NCBI GenBank assembly: GCA_930367215.1
Contig: OV884060.1
Coordinates: 10,558,001-10,622,000, forward strand
Reading direction: 5' to 3'
DNA length: 64,000 bases
DNA from: Pollenia angustigena
Taxonomy: Eukaryota; Arthropoda; Insecta; Diptera; Polleniidae
Below the pieces are notes generated by a model. It ran no database searches. It was not told the origin of the DNA and saw only the letters and a program-made list of their open reading frames with translations. The position numbers and the translations under genes are program-made. Of the stretch, positions 34,500-44,699 are shown in pieces. Position 1 is the stretch's first letter; the number at the start of each line of letters is the position of its first letter.

Positions 34500-34559
34500 A
34501 TTTTGTAAATATCAAAAAATATTTTGTTGAGACTTTTTGTTCACTGGTGCAAATTTAAT

Positions 34560-34865
34560 TAAGTTTTTAATAAATTTTGAATTTTTAATTTGGCTAAAGT
34601 TCATAAAATTTAATTTCCATTAAAATATTTTTATGAAGAAATAAATTTTACAACATGAAATTAATTAAAATTTATTGATACTTTTTCATTCTCGACTGCC
34701 GCGGGAATCGAACCCAGGACTGATTACCCTTCCATGCTTTAATTGCAACCACTCAATCTATTCAGAGGATTTTGCCGTTTAACATTCAAAGCCATTCACG
34801 ACTGCTGGCAGTCAATATTCAAACATCAATCTATAAACCAACTCAGTGAAAATAATTCAAATGAA
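34560..34865 (-). repeat. dispersed repeat family C, minus-strand copy with tRNA-like module
   Basis: The reverse complement contains CAGCAGTCGTGAATGGCTTT, GTTAAACGGCAAAATCCTCT, TGGGTTCGATTCCCGC and TGTTGTAAAATTTATTTCTT, matching the tandem units at 22888-25840. The module 34813-34694 opens with GACTGCC and closes with GGCAGTC, exact reverse complements like a 7-bp acceptor stem, just after the B-box-like GGTTCGATTCC. It is about 120 nt, longer than a tRNA. Confidence 0.75.
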
Positions 34866-35054
34866 ACAAATTTTTTAATTTAAATCAATTTTAATTCTTT
34901 TCTGTTTAGAATAGAATACAATGAGATGAAACATCCTATAAAGATGTTGATTTTTAGAGTATTTCATATGTGATAATTTCAACTTCTTCTCAAATTGTTA
35001 GTAGATGTTAGTTATTGCTACAAGTGTGAAAAGGCTAAAAGTTTATTAATATAA

Positions 35055-35660
35055 AAAGTATCGGGTGATTTTTTGCTATTATCTTTTTGGCAACAATGGC
35101 CTTAAACAGCTGACGCACGTTTCGTGTTTTGTTTCACTGTCAAACATCTTCAGTTTGGTCTATAATTTAACCATGAATCGTCTTACAAACGAACAACGCT
35201 TGCAAATTATTGAATTTTATTATTAAAGTGCGTGCTGTGCTCTGTTAAGAAAGTTCATTGCGCGCTTCTTCCATTTTATGGCCAGTTTAATTGACCCCCC
35301 ACTGATGCGGCTATTTGGGCTATTGTGACTTAATTTTGCACCAAATTTACATTGTTGGACATTAAACCACCAACAAGCTTGCGTAGAGTGCGAAGTGAAG
35401 AAAATATCGCAGCTGTATCGGCCAGTGTTAATGATGACCATTAATTAACGATTCGTCGCCGTTCGCCGCAATTGGGCCTCTGTTACTCAACAAAGTGAGA
35501 TGATATCTTTTAACTTTTTTTTGCCCAAAATGCAAGAGCTTGACTTGCATGACATGTGGTTTCAACAAGACGATGCCACATGCCACACAGCACGCTTAAC
35601 AATGGACTTATTGAGAGGCGAGTTCGGTGAACATTATGACAAATGCAATATTTAAAAGTC
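35055..35660 (+). pseudogene. mariner transposase relic 1
   Basis: It begins after a TATCGGGTGATTTTTT-type end with MNRLTNEQRLQIIEFYY (35173-35223), a mariner N-terminal helix-turn-helix start. PPTSLRRVRSEENIAAVSAS (35366-35425) is the linker and second HTH region. After a deletion, LHDMWFQQDDATCHTARLTM (about 35550-35605) carries the second catalytic Asp block (WFQQDGAT in intact relatives). Stops and a large internal deletion remove the first Asp region. Dead. Confidence 0.85.
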
Positions 35661-35855
35661 CAAAAAATAGACTCAAAAACTTACACTAAACTTACTCTTC
35701 GTCGATGTGACGAGTACATGCCTCTGAATTTCAGCTTTAAAAAAATCATGATCCAGGGTACGTCTACTTACTTCAAGCTTTTGGCATCAGCTAACGTTGT
35801 TGGCAAAAAGGGCGTTATTGAAACACCCATAAAAAAGTTATATGATAAAAAGTAA
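35643..35855 (+). other. unassigned 70-codon ORF next to the mariner relic
   Basis: MQYLKVQKIDSKTYTKLTLR... overlaps the 3' edge of the mariner relic and continues in another frame. I recognise no family. It may be a further mobile-element fragment. Confidence 0.2.
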
Positions 35856-36097
35856 ATGAGCTTCGTCGATCCGTGCAGGCTTATATATTTCGTAAAAACA
35901 CTTTAAAATTGGACTTACAAGAGCTCTAGGCAATAGTTTACTATGATTTCAACTAAAAGACAGTTGAAACTACATTCTGATTTTCCGGATTGAGGACTTA
36001 AGGTGTCTAACTATTCAGCAAGTCAAACACATATGAATTGACTTCTTGAAACTGTTTCTTGACTGTTGAAAATGTAGTCAGAGGCTTTTGTTTGAGA

Positions 36098-36664
36098 CAG
36101 TGTTCGAAAATAAACAGTACATTATTTAGAACATACAAGAACGATTTATATTTTTTTAGTGATTGTGTAGACGAACACAACCCTTAATTCCGTTTGTAAC
36201 TATTTTCAAGAAAGAACCGAACACTGTATATTGTTCTGTTCTTCGTTGAAAAGCAGAACAATTGTAGTGATACTGTAGACAAACATTATATTTTAATGTT
36301 CTATTGTTTTTTTTTTACATTGATAAAGAAATGATCAAACAAAAAGCAACGACTGCACCACCAACAGCTTGTGTGAGTATTGTGTATATGTTTTGTTTTC
36401 GTAAAATTATTTGCTGGCTTTTTGTTTTTTTTTTGTATGTGTATTTTGTTTTTGTAAAAAATGTTTGGTTTTCTTATCAGCCAAAAGGGAAGAACATTAA
36501 TGAGCCGAGCCGAATACAAAGACGTTTATGGATTTAAAAAAAGAAAAACAAAAATAAAAAAAACATTTTAAGAAAAATTTCTATAAAAATGTTGCCTTAA
36601 AACACATTTTAAACTTATTTTATTTTTTATGAATACGGCAGTTAATGTTTATTTTCGAACACTC
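36098..36664. mobile_element. hAT-type MITE family B, copy 2
   Basis: Perfect 8-bp duplication GTTTGAGA on both sides (36090-36097, 36665-36672). Ends CAGTGTTCGAAAATAAACAG and (reverse complement) GAGTGTTCGAAAATAAACAT. The interior matches 13067-13601 over most of its length, with a different segment near the right end. The short ORFs (36304-36537 and its antisense) are chance. Confidence 0.9.
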
Positions 36665-36837
36665 GTTTGAGACACGGTGACTCTGCAAAATATACTGCAT
36701 TTTAATCCCACTTACATTAGACGAGAGAAAAAATATTGTCACGGGAAATTCATTAAGTATTGTTGAAGAAAATTCAAAAATGTTATTGTGTTTTTAATCA
36801 CAACATTTTCAAATATGAACAGTAAATTATTAGTTTT

Positions 36838-37500
36838 TATACCCACACCACAATAGTGGAGAGGGTATTATGGATTTGTGCTGATGTGTGTAACGCCTTA
36901 AAATAGTGGTCCTAGACCCACCTTAAAGTATACCGATCTACTCAGAATCACTTTCTGAGTCGAACAAACGATGTCCGTCCGGCTGGCTGGCAGGCTGGCT
37001 GGCTGTCCATGTAACCTTGTGCGGAATTATGGAGATAATTTGATGAAATTTGGGTCATAGGTTCTTATTGGCACAAGGACCAAGCCTATTGAAAATAGGC
37101 CGAATCGTAGGACCACGAGGGAAGATAGGGAGAAATTTCTTCCTCTCAGAAACTATCAAACCGATTTTAATAAAATTTAAAACATAGATAGAACCATATC
37201 TATATGAACACAAAATGTATAAATTTAAAAAAAAAACGGACCACGGGGGGAGATAGGGGCAATTTCTGCCTCTCAAACCGATTTAAATGAAATTTAAAAC
37301 ATAGATAGATCCATATCTTTAGGGACACATTAGCTATACAGTTTTTAAAAAATAGGACCACAAGGGGAGGCAGGGGGCAATTTCTGCCTCTCACAAACTT
37401 TCAAGCCGATTTTCATGAAATTTATAAACACAGATAAATCCATATTTACATGGACACATAAGCATGATGTGTTTTTAAATACTGTGGTGTAGGGTATCAT
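36838..37500 (+). repeat. dispersed 'TATACCCACACCACAATAGTGG' repeat
   Basis: It begins TATACCCACACCACAATAGT and GGAGAGGGTATTATG, ends CTGTGGTGTAGGGTATCATA, so its ends are mirrored. It contains CGATGTCCGTCCGGCTGGCT. I recognise this wording as a very common muscoid-fly repeat. Between 37109 and 37485 three units of about 115-127 bp repeat (GGACCACGAGGGAAGATAGG, TTTCTGCCTCTC, ACATAGATAGATCCATATCT). The overlapping ORFs are artefacts of the repeat. Confidence 0.8.
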
Positions 37501-37509
37501 ATGAATAAT

Positions 37510-38260
37510 TTTGTACACTACCAGAATATCTTGTATCTTCCTGTTACATGTTTCACTTTAGCAGAAAAAAATTTACAACTGTAATTATCAGGCTGTTTCG
37601 CTAACTATGCATTTCAATATCTGAAATCATTTGCTTTTCATTTTCATAATATTATTTCGACCGCTCAGTTTCAAAGCATGCTAAGTCGGCTTAGCATGTT
37701 TTTTATTTTTTTACTTTTTTAATTTGAATATTGTTCAAGTTAAATTCTTTAAAATGTTGGTGTTGATCGGTTTATCCAAAAGTAACGTAGCATAAAACTG
37801 AATGTTGTATCGCCCGTTAACTTTAAGAGCTTCTCCTGAAAAATTCACAAAATTCAAGTTTTTGAATTTAGCTATCGATTTTATAACCCAAAAAATATTT
37901 TATGTTAAGTAAATTTTTGCTGGGTTAAAATTACAAAACTTTAAGTCAAACAGCACATGGATGGATGGATGTACTTTAAAGCTAAAGAAAAAATTAAACC
38001 AAAAATAACAAATCAGACAAACAGGGATATTCCGTTCGTGGTTTTAAAACAGCCGGTCTGCCAAGACTATTAGTTGTTTAATATTCGTTATCTGAAGGGT
38101 CATTTATTTAGTGGAAAGTCTGACATTTACGATAGTTTAACAACAGAAGAACGCGTCAAAATAGTTCAATGCTTTTCAGTTAATCACTTGCTTAATTTGC
38201 TTAAAATTCTCACATTATTTTTCTTTAAACTGTTAATTTATATTAAAAAACTTACATTGT
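37510..38260. other. AT-rich intergenic DNA
   Basis: No ORF or repeat that I can assign; the small ORF 38074-38262 has no motif. Confidence 0.4.
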
Positions 38261-38262
38261 AG

Positions 38263-38990
38263 TACAGGGTTATCCATCTAGTAGTTTTAACTCCGCCGAT
38301 CTAATCTAAGCGCCTAATAAAATTCTAATTAAATTATGAACATGGATCCGAAGAACCCGTACAAAACCTACTAGAAAAGTGGTGGTTTAAAACTGGCCAA
38401 TTTTCGAGCATTACAGGGTGACTATGGTCGTCATAGTCGACCTACTGTGGAAGGAATTGGTAAGATTATAAAGAAATTTTAAGAGTTTGGAAGCGTTACA
38501 GATTTGGCCAGGCCTAAGCGTTGGCGTAATGTGCGCACTGCAAATAATATTGCTTCTGCTATTTGATGAAGTCAAGAACGGTTACCGCCAATTTGGAGAG
38601 ATTTATCCGTATCATAACGGATTACGAACTCAACGATATGTGGTTAGCAAGACGGTGGCAAGAGCTACATAATGCGAACGATTTTGGCTTTATAGCCTGG
38701 AAAGTTTTTGGAACGCATCATTTTATGTTTGGGGTCTCAATTGGCCACCAAGGTCAAGCGGTTTAGCGCCGTTGGACATTTATAAGCCCGAAACCTACGC
38801 GGATAATCCCCTAACGCTGGAACATTCGAAAACCAATATTCGTCAAGTTATCCCAGGGAAACCGCCTGAAATGTGCGAAAAGAGGTCAAAAACTATCTCA
38901 ACAGGATCGGCTGCTGCAACCAATCTAGAAGCGTTCATTAAAATCAGGGATTAAAAAACTACAGTCGAAACCAAAAACTGTCGAACAAAA
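38263..38990 (+). pseudogene. mariner transposase relic 2 (internally deleted)
   Basis: After an ACAGGGTTATCC end-like start, shifting frames give FRALQGDYGRHSRPTVEGIG and KKF.EFGSVTDLARPK (38400-38515), the mariner HTH region. Then a deletion jumps to TVTANLERF, ITDYELNDMW (38566-38640) next to a damaged QQDG block, and ADNPLTLEHSKTNIRQVI (38803-38856), the usual C-terminal helix region after the last catalytic residue. The DEAHF (first Asp) block is missing. Several frameshifts. Related to the relic at 41054-42214. Confidence 0.85.
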
Positions 38991-38999
38991 AACGAAAAT

Positions 39000-41050
39000 T
39001 TGTGTACAACTTTTCGCTTTTTGAGTTGGTTTGACAGGGACTGTTTATATTTAATGAATCTGAAGTAAAAGCAACAGTTTTTCTTTGGCTAATGACAAAT
39101 GAAGAAGTGAAAGAAATGGCAGTTTTACTACTTTGACTGCAGTTTTTAAACGCCGATTAAAATGACAAATTTCGTACGTAGTAGCAGGGTCCAATCATTA
39201 TAATGAAGTAAAACTTTCATCGGTATCTTATTTTTAGGAGTAAATCGGGTTTGTCCCACACAAACATTTTTGGTGACAACCTTGTGCTCAAGGTTTTTAC
39301 TTTAAATTTGCATCACTCTTTATCTAATTGCTGCATGTGCTTTGTGCAAAAGCTTAACAACCTGTTTGTCATTGGTATATCGTCCTAATGAGACATTTGT
39401 ATTGGGTTAGTGAGCTCAAATGCTGAATTGCTTCGAACCTCAGTACAAACGTAAGATGCCTACGCTCTTCAGCTTTAGTGGTGTAGAGTATTTTAAAATG
39501 CTTCCTTGATTCCTTGCTTTACTCTCATCTCCTGCCCCTGCCAAAATGGATGCGTTTTACTACTACAACTTACTTAAGCAGCATGAAGTATTTTTTCCTG
39601 GAAAAAAAATTAAATGTTAATCTTGGCACGTTGTGTATTCTGATGTGCTCAAGTTAACTTAGCAACGTTCGAGTATGAATATTCTATGAAACAGAACAAA
39701 AAAAAAAAAAAAAATTAAAAAAATATCCCAGAAAAGTAAGTGCGTATAAAAGAAGTAGTAAAACTTAAAAATGAGCAAAAGTTTAAAGTCTCTATAGAAA
39801 TCATTATAATTTTATAAACTATTTTTTACAAGAAAAAATAAACTAAAATTTACACATACACCCCTTTTACATAAACCTGAAAACTTTTTTTTTTCTCTCA
39901 AATTGAATGCTTTTTTTGCTTGTTAGATTTGCAAAAAAAAAAAAAAAAAAAACAAAAAAAGCAAAATCTACAAAAACAAAATAAGCAAAAATTCTAAAAT
40001 TATAGTTTCTATATGAATACGGAGAGTATTTACTTTACTAACTAATGCTTGTACATGAATATTTATACATGCACACATATGTTTACATGTGTATTTGTTA
40101 CATTCCCTGTATATTTGTTGGTGCAAGTGTTGGTTTGTGCATGTGCGAGAAGGAGTGTATGAAGATTAAATGTATGCAACAAAAATCATGTTAAGTTATA
40201 TGAATTTGTTAAGAAATATGCAAAAAAAAAAAAAACAAACTAAAACTAAAAAATAAAAAAATTATTGTATACAGATTGTTTTTCGAATAAAAGCATGTTG
40301 TTCCTTCTTTCTCTGCTGTGTATTGAAATGTTGTTCGTATAAGAATTTAAAACAATTTCATTATTTTTGTTTTAGCAAGTGTAAAGTTTAAGAAATAACC
40401 TGAAATTTGAATACATAAAATTATTTATGCACTTGCAAGCAAAAATAGTGAAGCAACTGGCAGAGGATATTTCTATTTTATAATTTTTTAAGTGATATTT
40501 TTCTTTTCTTTAAACAAATGCGAATGGATAAAGTAATAAGTGAAGGAAAAAACCTTTAAAATATTTTTACTTTAATTTAAACGGAAATCTGTAAAAAAAA
40601 CATTTGTTAAAAACAATTTATGGTAAAAATTTCTGATAAAAAAAAACATGTATAGAGAGTGCATCCTAATAGGCAACCATGGGCTTCTATCGATTCATCA
40701 AAACAAAATTATATAATGAGCAGGGCAATTTTTCTATTTGCTTTTGCATATTTTTCCCCAAAAAATCATTTGTGTTGTACAATTTTGCATAAATTTGCAT
40801 ATTGCGCAGTCTGGCAGCCGTTTTTAACTAAAGAATGGCTTTTGAGTCGATTCGTTTCAATAAAAATATATCGGTCCATTTCTCTCTTTTGCAGTTGCTT
40901 ATATCGAAATTTTTAACTAGAACTAAAAGAACTTAGATCAGGTTCAGTTTTTCTAATATACAAACGGTTACTGAACAATTTTGGATGTTTTATTTTTGAT
41001 AGTGATGTCTTTAACCCTTATCCTGTACTAAAATAATAAAACCCCTGTAC
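39000..41050. other. AT-rich intergenic DNA with poly-A runs
   Basis: Long A tracts at 39699-39716, 39934-39952 and 40222-40235. The ORF 40659-40916 has no recognisable motif. Confidence 0.4.
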
Positions 41051-41053
41051 CAC

Positions 41054-42214
41054 ACAGGGTGGCTGATGAATTTTGTTACATTAAGAAACTGGAGTAACTT
41101 TTTTTGTAATGCATGAAATTTATTCAAATCTTTTTTCATTTGAAAGCTCATTATTAAAAAGTATTAAAAATAGTCAAAACTAGTCTTAACCCTTAAACAC
41201 CCAAAACAATTCTCAGCATAACGGAACCAATTGAATTGAATAATTGAGATAGTGTGGAAGAAGAAATCATTTTAGTCAGAACTTTGATGCGAAAACACAA
41301 AGAAATTGAAAGCTTCATATTTAAATTTCAGGTATTTGTGGGTTAAAGATTAATGAGTTTAAATGCCCGCTCTTAGGTCAGGACAACTGGGTAGCCAACG
41401 GAAGGTTGAGTTTCTAGAAATGGGTCTGTTAGGAAATTTTCTGCGCAATTCGGCCATAACCGGCTGAGCTATGTGTGGCAGTTGCACCTTCTTGTTGAAA
41501 CAACACAAAGCTAAACGGAATTCTCTTTCGGCGTAATTTCGGATAGAAAAATTCTCAAGAAACGGTATGCAGTAACCATAATGCTGCGTTCGTTTTGTTC
41601 AAAGTCATCCTCCAACAAAACTATTTTTAAAGAAAATTTTAAACATATTATTTTTAATTTAACCATATTATTGTCACAGACAACCATATTATGGTTTAAT
41701 TAATCCTACATCAAGAAGTCACAACCATATAATGGTTGCCTCTAAACATGTTATGGTTAAATATGACAATAATTTGCTTTTAAACTAACAATAGCATTTT
41801 TCTCTTTTCCAAGTGCAATTATAAGTTTTAGACATATTTTAGTTATGATTAACCACAACATGTTCTGTGGCAACCAAAATATTGTTGTGGCGTCTTTATT
41901 AAGGACTTATTTAACCATAATATGGTTGTCGCTGTCAATAATACTGTAAAATTAAACATAATATGATTAAAATTCTCTTTAAAAATAGTTTTGTTGGAGG
42001 TGACCATATTTAAACTTGTTTTTTCTCTGGGTATTTGGCCCGACAATACAGCGTGAAGAAACTGCACACCACGCTATGACGCGAATTTGCTGCAATTCTC
42101 CCTCATTGAATATTTCTAGGTTTAAACCAGTCCAAATGCGACAATCTTGTTTGTTTACGTTGTCGTTCAGATCAAGTTTCTTTTTGGTAGAAGTGTTTTT
42201 ATCAGTCACCCTGT
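41054..42214 (-). pseudogene. mariner transposon relic 3, with both ends, interrupted by MITE A
   Basis: Ends ACAGGGTGGCTGATGAATTT (41054) and, reverse-complemented, ACAGGGTGACTGATAAAAAC (42214) match at 13 of the first 14 bases. On the minus strand the right end runs almost directly into NDNVNKQDCRIW (about 42165-42130), so the N-terminal half including the HTH and the first catalytic block is deleted. QQIRVIAWCAVSSRCIVGP follows to 42036. After the MITE, the C-terminal half continues at 41600-41390 (AQPVMAELRRKFPNRPISRN preceded by a degraded WFQQDGATCH). Dead. Confidence 0.9.
41603..42033. mobile_element. MITE family A, copy 2, inserted in mariner
   Basis: Long inverted arms: CCTCCAACAAAACTATTTTT (41608) pairs with AAAAATAGTTTTGTTGGAGG (41981-42000). 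Inside are mirrored AACCATATTATGGTT blocks, ACAACCATATAATGGTTGCC and CAACATGTTCTGTGGC. It is the unbroken reference for copy 1 at 1-1436. It cuts the mariner frame between the IVGP block and the following catalytic region. Confidence 0.85.
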
Positions 42215-42351
42215 ATTTGTGGGTCAATTATGTTAATTCTGTTTATTTTTTTTTACACAATGCATGTAATGCAAGTAACGGAATGATTATTACAAATAAA
42301 TTTATTATATGCTGTACATTTGATTGAATATTTTGTGGTTTTTAAGAGACT

Positions 42352-42603
42352 GGGATAAAGAGCATTACGTCTTTAAACTTTTTACCTTTGGTTGCTTTAA
42401 ACGCCTCTTTGGCACGAATGTTTGCTGACAGAATCGTTCTGCAACATATTTCCCCATTTTTTAGGTTCATACCCAACTCTTCCAAACAAAACATAGCTTG
42501 TACATTTAATTTCGATTCCAGTTCACATTTATACTTGAAAAACTCAAGTTTGCATTGTATGCCAATCGATTGGAGCTTCGCTTGCGGTGTATGTCCTTAT
42601 TAA
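42352..42603 (-). other. unassigned open frame without start codon
   Basis: The minus strand is open for about 80 codons, rich in Lys, Glu and Leu (QCKLEFFKYKCELESKLNVQ, LEELGMNLKNGEICCRTILS, AKEAFKATKGKKFKDVMLF), with coding-like composition. It could be a decayed exon, a retrocopy or part of a mobile-element protein. I cannot name it. Confidence 0.25.
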
Positions 42604-42609
42604 TTAATC

Positions 42610-43795
42610 TTATGCAACAACTCCCGATGTCGTTCTAGAAGTGAATTATATCAGGCTTTTTTGTATCAGCTCTTATTTCTTTGCTGTAGTGTAAAGTACT
42701 AAGCAAAAAAAAAATTGTTATTTTTAAGGTAGACATCCGACTTTAGTAGTCCTATTTTCATTGTCGAAGAGAAAGTGTGAACAGTTTTCTGGTTTGTTCT
42801 TGAGACGCAAAATGTTGGAAGGTAAAAATACGGTAACAACCCTTGATATATTTTGCTTGAGCAGCTCAATAATCAATTGCTAAGAAGTAAAAAAAATTAT
42901 CACAGGTAATGTTATGCTCTTTCAGACCCTAGATCCAAAAAGACGCGACACCCTTGATCCTTTTCTTGCTTGCAGTTTCTATCTTTACCAAAATATACAT
43001 GTAGCTACCCGTCTCCACCATCCATAAGCTTGGTAAGAACAGCATGTCGCACATGAATTATACTCGTGTAGACTGTTCGTGTTCATGTTTCGTTCATGTG
43101 CTGCCATCGTTGCCTAAACATTCGTCTTAGCATCCATGTGCGCCATGATGTTGGCCATACAATGTATTTTCTGTAAACAACCAAACGCACAACAACAAAA
43201 ATTGTGGTCAATTATAACATGAACATCAACACGTATTCGCCACATACAAGAACATGAACAAATTAATACCGTTGCTCTGCCGGCGTTATGGTCATGTCAT
43301 GTTCTAATCGAAAGCGCATGGAGACGTGGGGTAGGGAACACATGTAGCTGGTTTTTGGAGAATATTTGAATAGGCAGTGTCCACTGTAAGACACATACCA
43401 GGATTGAACATTTTCTGTAAGTTTCCCGAATTGGAGATCTTAAACACACCCTTAAAATTTTATCCATTCTTGACATCACCTAAGGCCATCCAAAACAAAA
43501 GCTTTTTCCAAATCCCAGTTTTTTGAATGAAAAAATTATATACCAGAAATCAATTTCAAAAATCTTCAAGGGTTGTGCTTGAATTTCTCGGTGAAGTAAT
43601 AATTGGCAAATTTGTGGTCTCGGGCATTATTTATTACTGGGCTGGTTCTAAACCGATTTGGTGATTTGATACCTTTTTGAAAACATAATTGTTTCCACAT
43701 TTCGACTTATTTATCATCTTAAATAAAACTCTTATCTTGAATAAAAATTTTACAAGAATAAAATTGATTTTTTTTTGTTGCCTTGTTTCCACTAT
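42610..43795. other. intergenic DNA, nothing firm
   Basis: Repeated TTCATGTTC/GAACATGAA words around 43040-43310 suggest an old inverted element, but the ends are unclear. The minus ORF 43297-43479 has no recognisable motif. Confidence 0.35.
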
Positions 43796-43798
43796 TTA

Positions 43799-43939
43799 GC
43801 CCCCTTTCACACTCGGCAAGTTACTTGCCGACAACAACAAAGTCTGTAAGGAAAAAACAAATTTAAAAAAAATTTGAACAGACTTTGTTGTTGTCGGCAA
43901 GTAACTTGCGCAAGTAACTTGCCGAGTGTGAAAGGGGGC
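43799..43939. mobile_element. 141-bp palindromic MITE with TA duplication
   Basis: Left GCCCCCTTTCACACTCGGCA pairs with the right end (reverse complement identical). Arms of about 50 bp continue through AGTTACTTGCCGACAACAAC and AAAGTCTGT. TA flanks it (43797-43798, 43940-43941). The right arm has an extra 13-bp CAAGTAACTTGCG-type duplication. Near-perfect arms suggest recent movement. A Tc1/mariner-type mobiliser is plausible (TA target). Confidence 0.9.
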
Positions 43940-44496
43940 TAAGGATTTCAGTCGCTTTGTGACACCTCTAAATCTTATTTTATTCGCCCAAAATTTTGTA
44001 TTTCTATGTTTTTTGGGTATTTGCATATATCTTGATGGTGACACCCTAAACGCTTTCTTCCTATCCCATATTCCCATATCTGTATCATCTTCAACTTAAA
44101 ATTATTATGTGATTTATATGGTCATTTCAATTATGTATACCACTACCAACAATTAAAGGGAAATAATGGTATTAAAAACTTTTTTTCTGGAGTACATTTT
44201 ATATGAGAGCTGTTGTCAAATATGGACCGATTCCAATTTGGTAAGATGATTTAGTGAGACCCCAGACTAATGAAACAATTCTCAGCATTTTTAAAAGGTT
44301 TCGACAGTATAACAATTAAAACATACCTAAAAAATTCCATCAAATTTGTACTTTGCGCACAAAGTTTATATGAGCAGACAACTAAACAAACAGCCGATCG
44401 GATGGACATTGTGATTCTGAGTTGACATCAGGAAATATTTAGAAATATACTAGAATAACTTGTTGCAAAATTTTTGTAAAAAATATCTAAATATTC

Positions 44497-44697
44497 AGCC
44501 ATGTCGCAGAGTACAATTCCGTGCGGAATGATTCCATTCGTTATTGATAAAAAGTGTATTTTGATAGTTTTTTGGCCTTTCAGATACAAAAAACTCCCGT
44601 TCCGTTCATAAAAACAAAAGTTTTTCGTCCTTTTCTGGAGCACCAAAATACGGAATGAATTCCGTTTCCAAACGGAAATGTACTCTGTTACATGGCT
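44497..44697. mobile_element. short MITE with AGCCATGT ends
   Basis: Left AGCCATGTCGCAGAGTACAA and right (reverse complement) AGCCATGTAACAGAGTACAT are inverted, and both arms continue with TTCCGT/GGAA words. About 200 bp, non-coding. Confidence 0.7.
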
Positions 44698-44699
44698 AA

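Noticed and set aside
34694..34813. A functional tRNA gene
   Set aside because: It has a B-box-like arm and a closing stem but is about 120 nt, lacks a convincing anticodon arm, and belongs to a dispersed repeat.
37055..37394. Two overlapping ORFs starting MRGRNCP
   Set aside because: They come from three tandem ~120-bp units inside a dispersed non-coding repeat.
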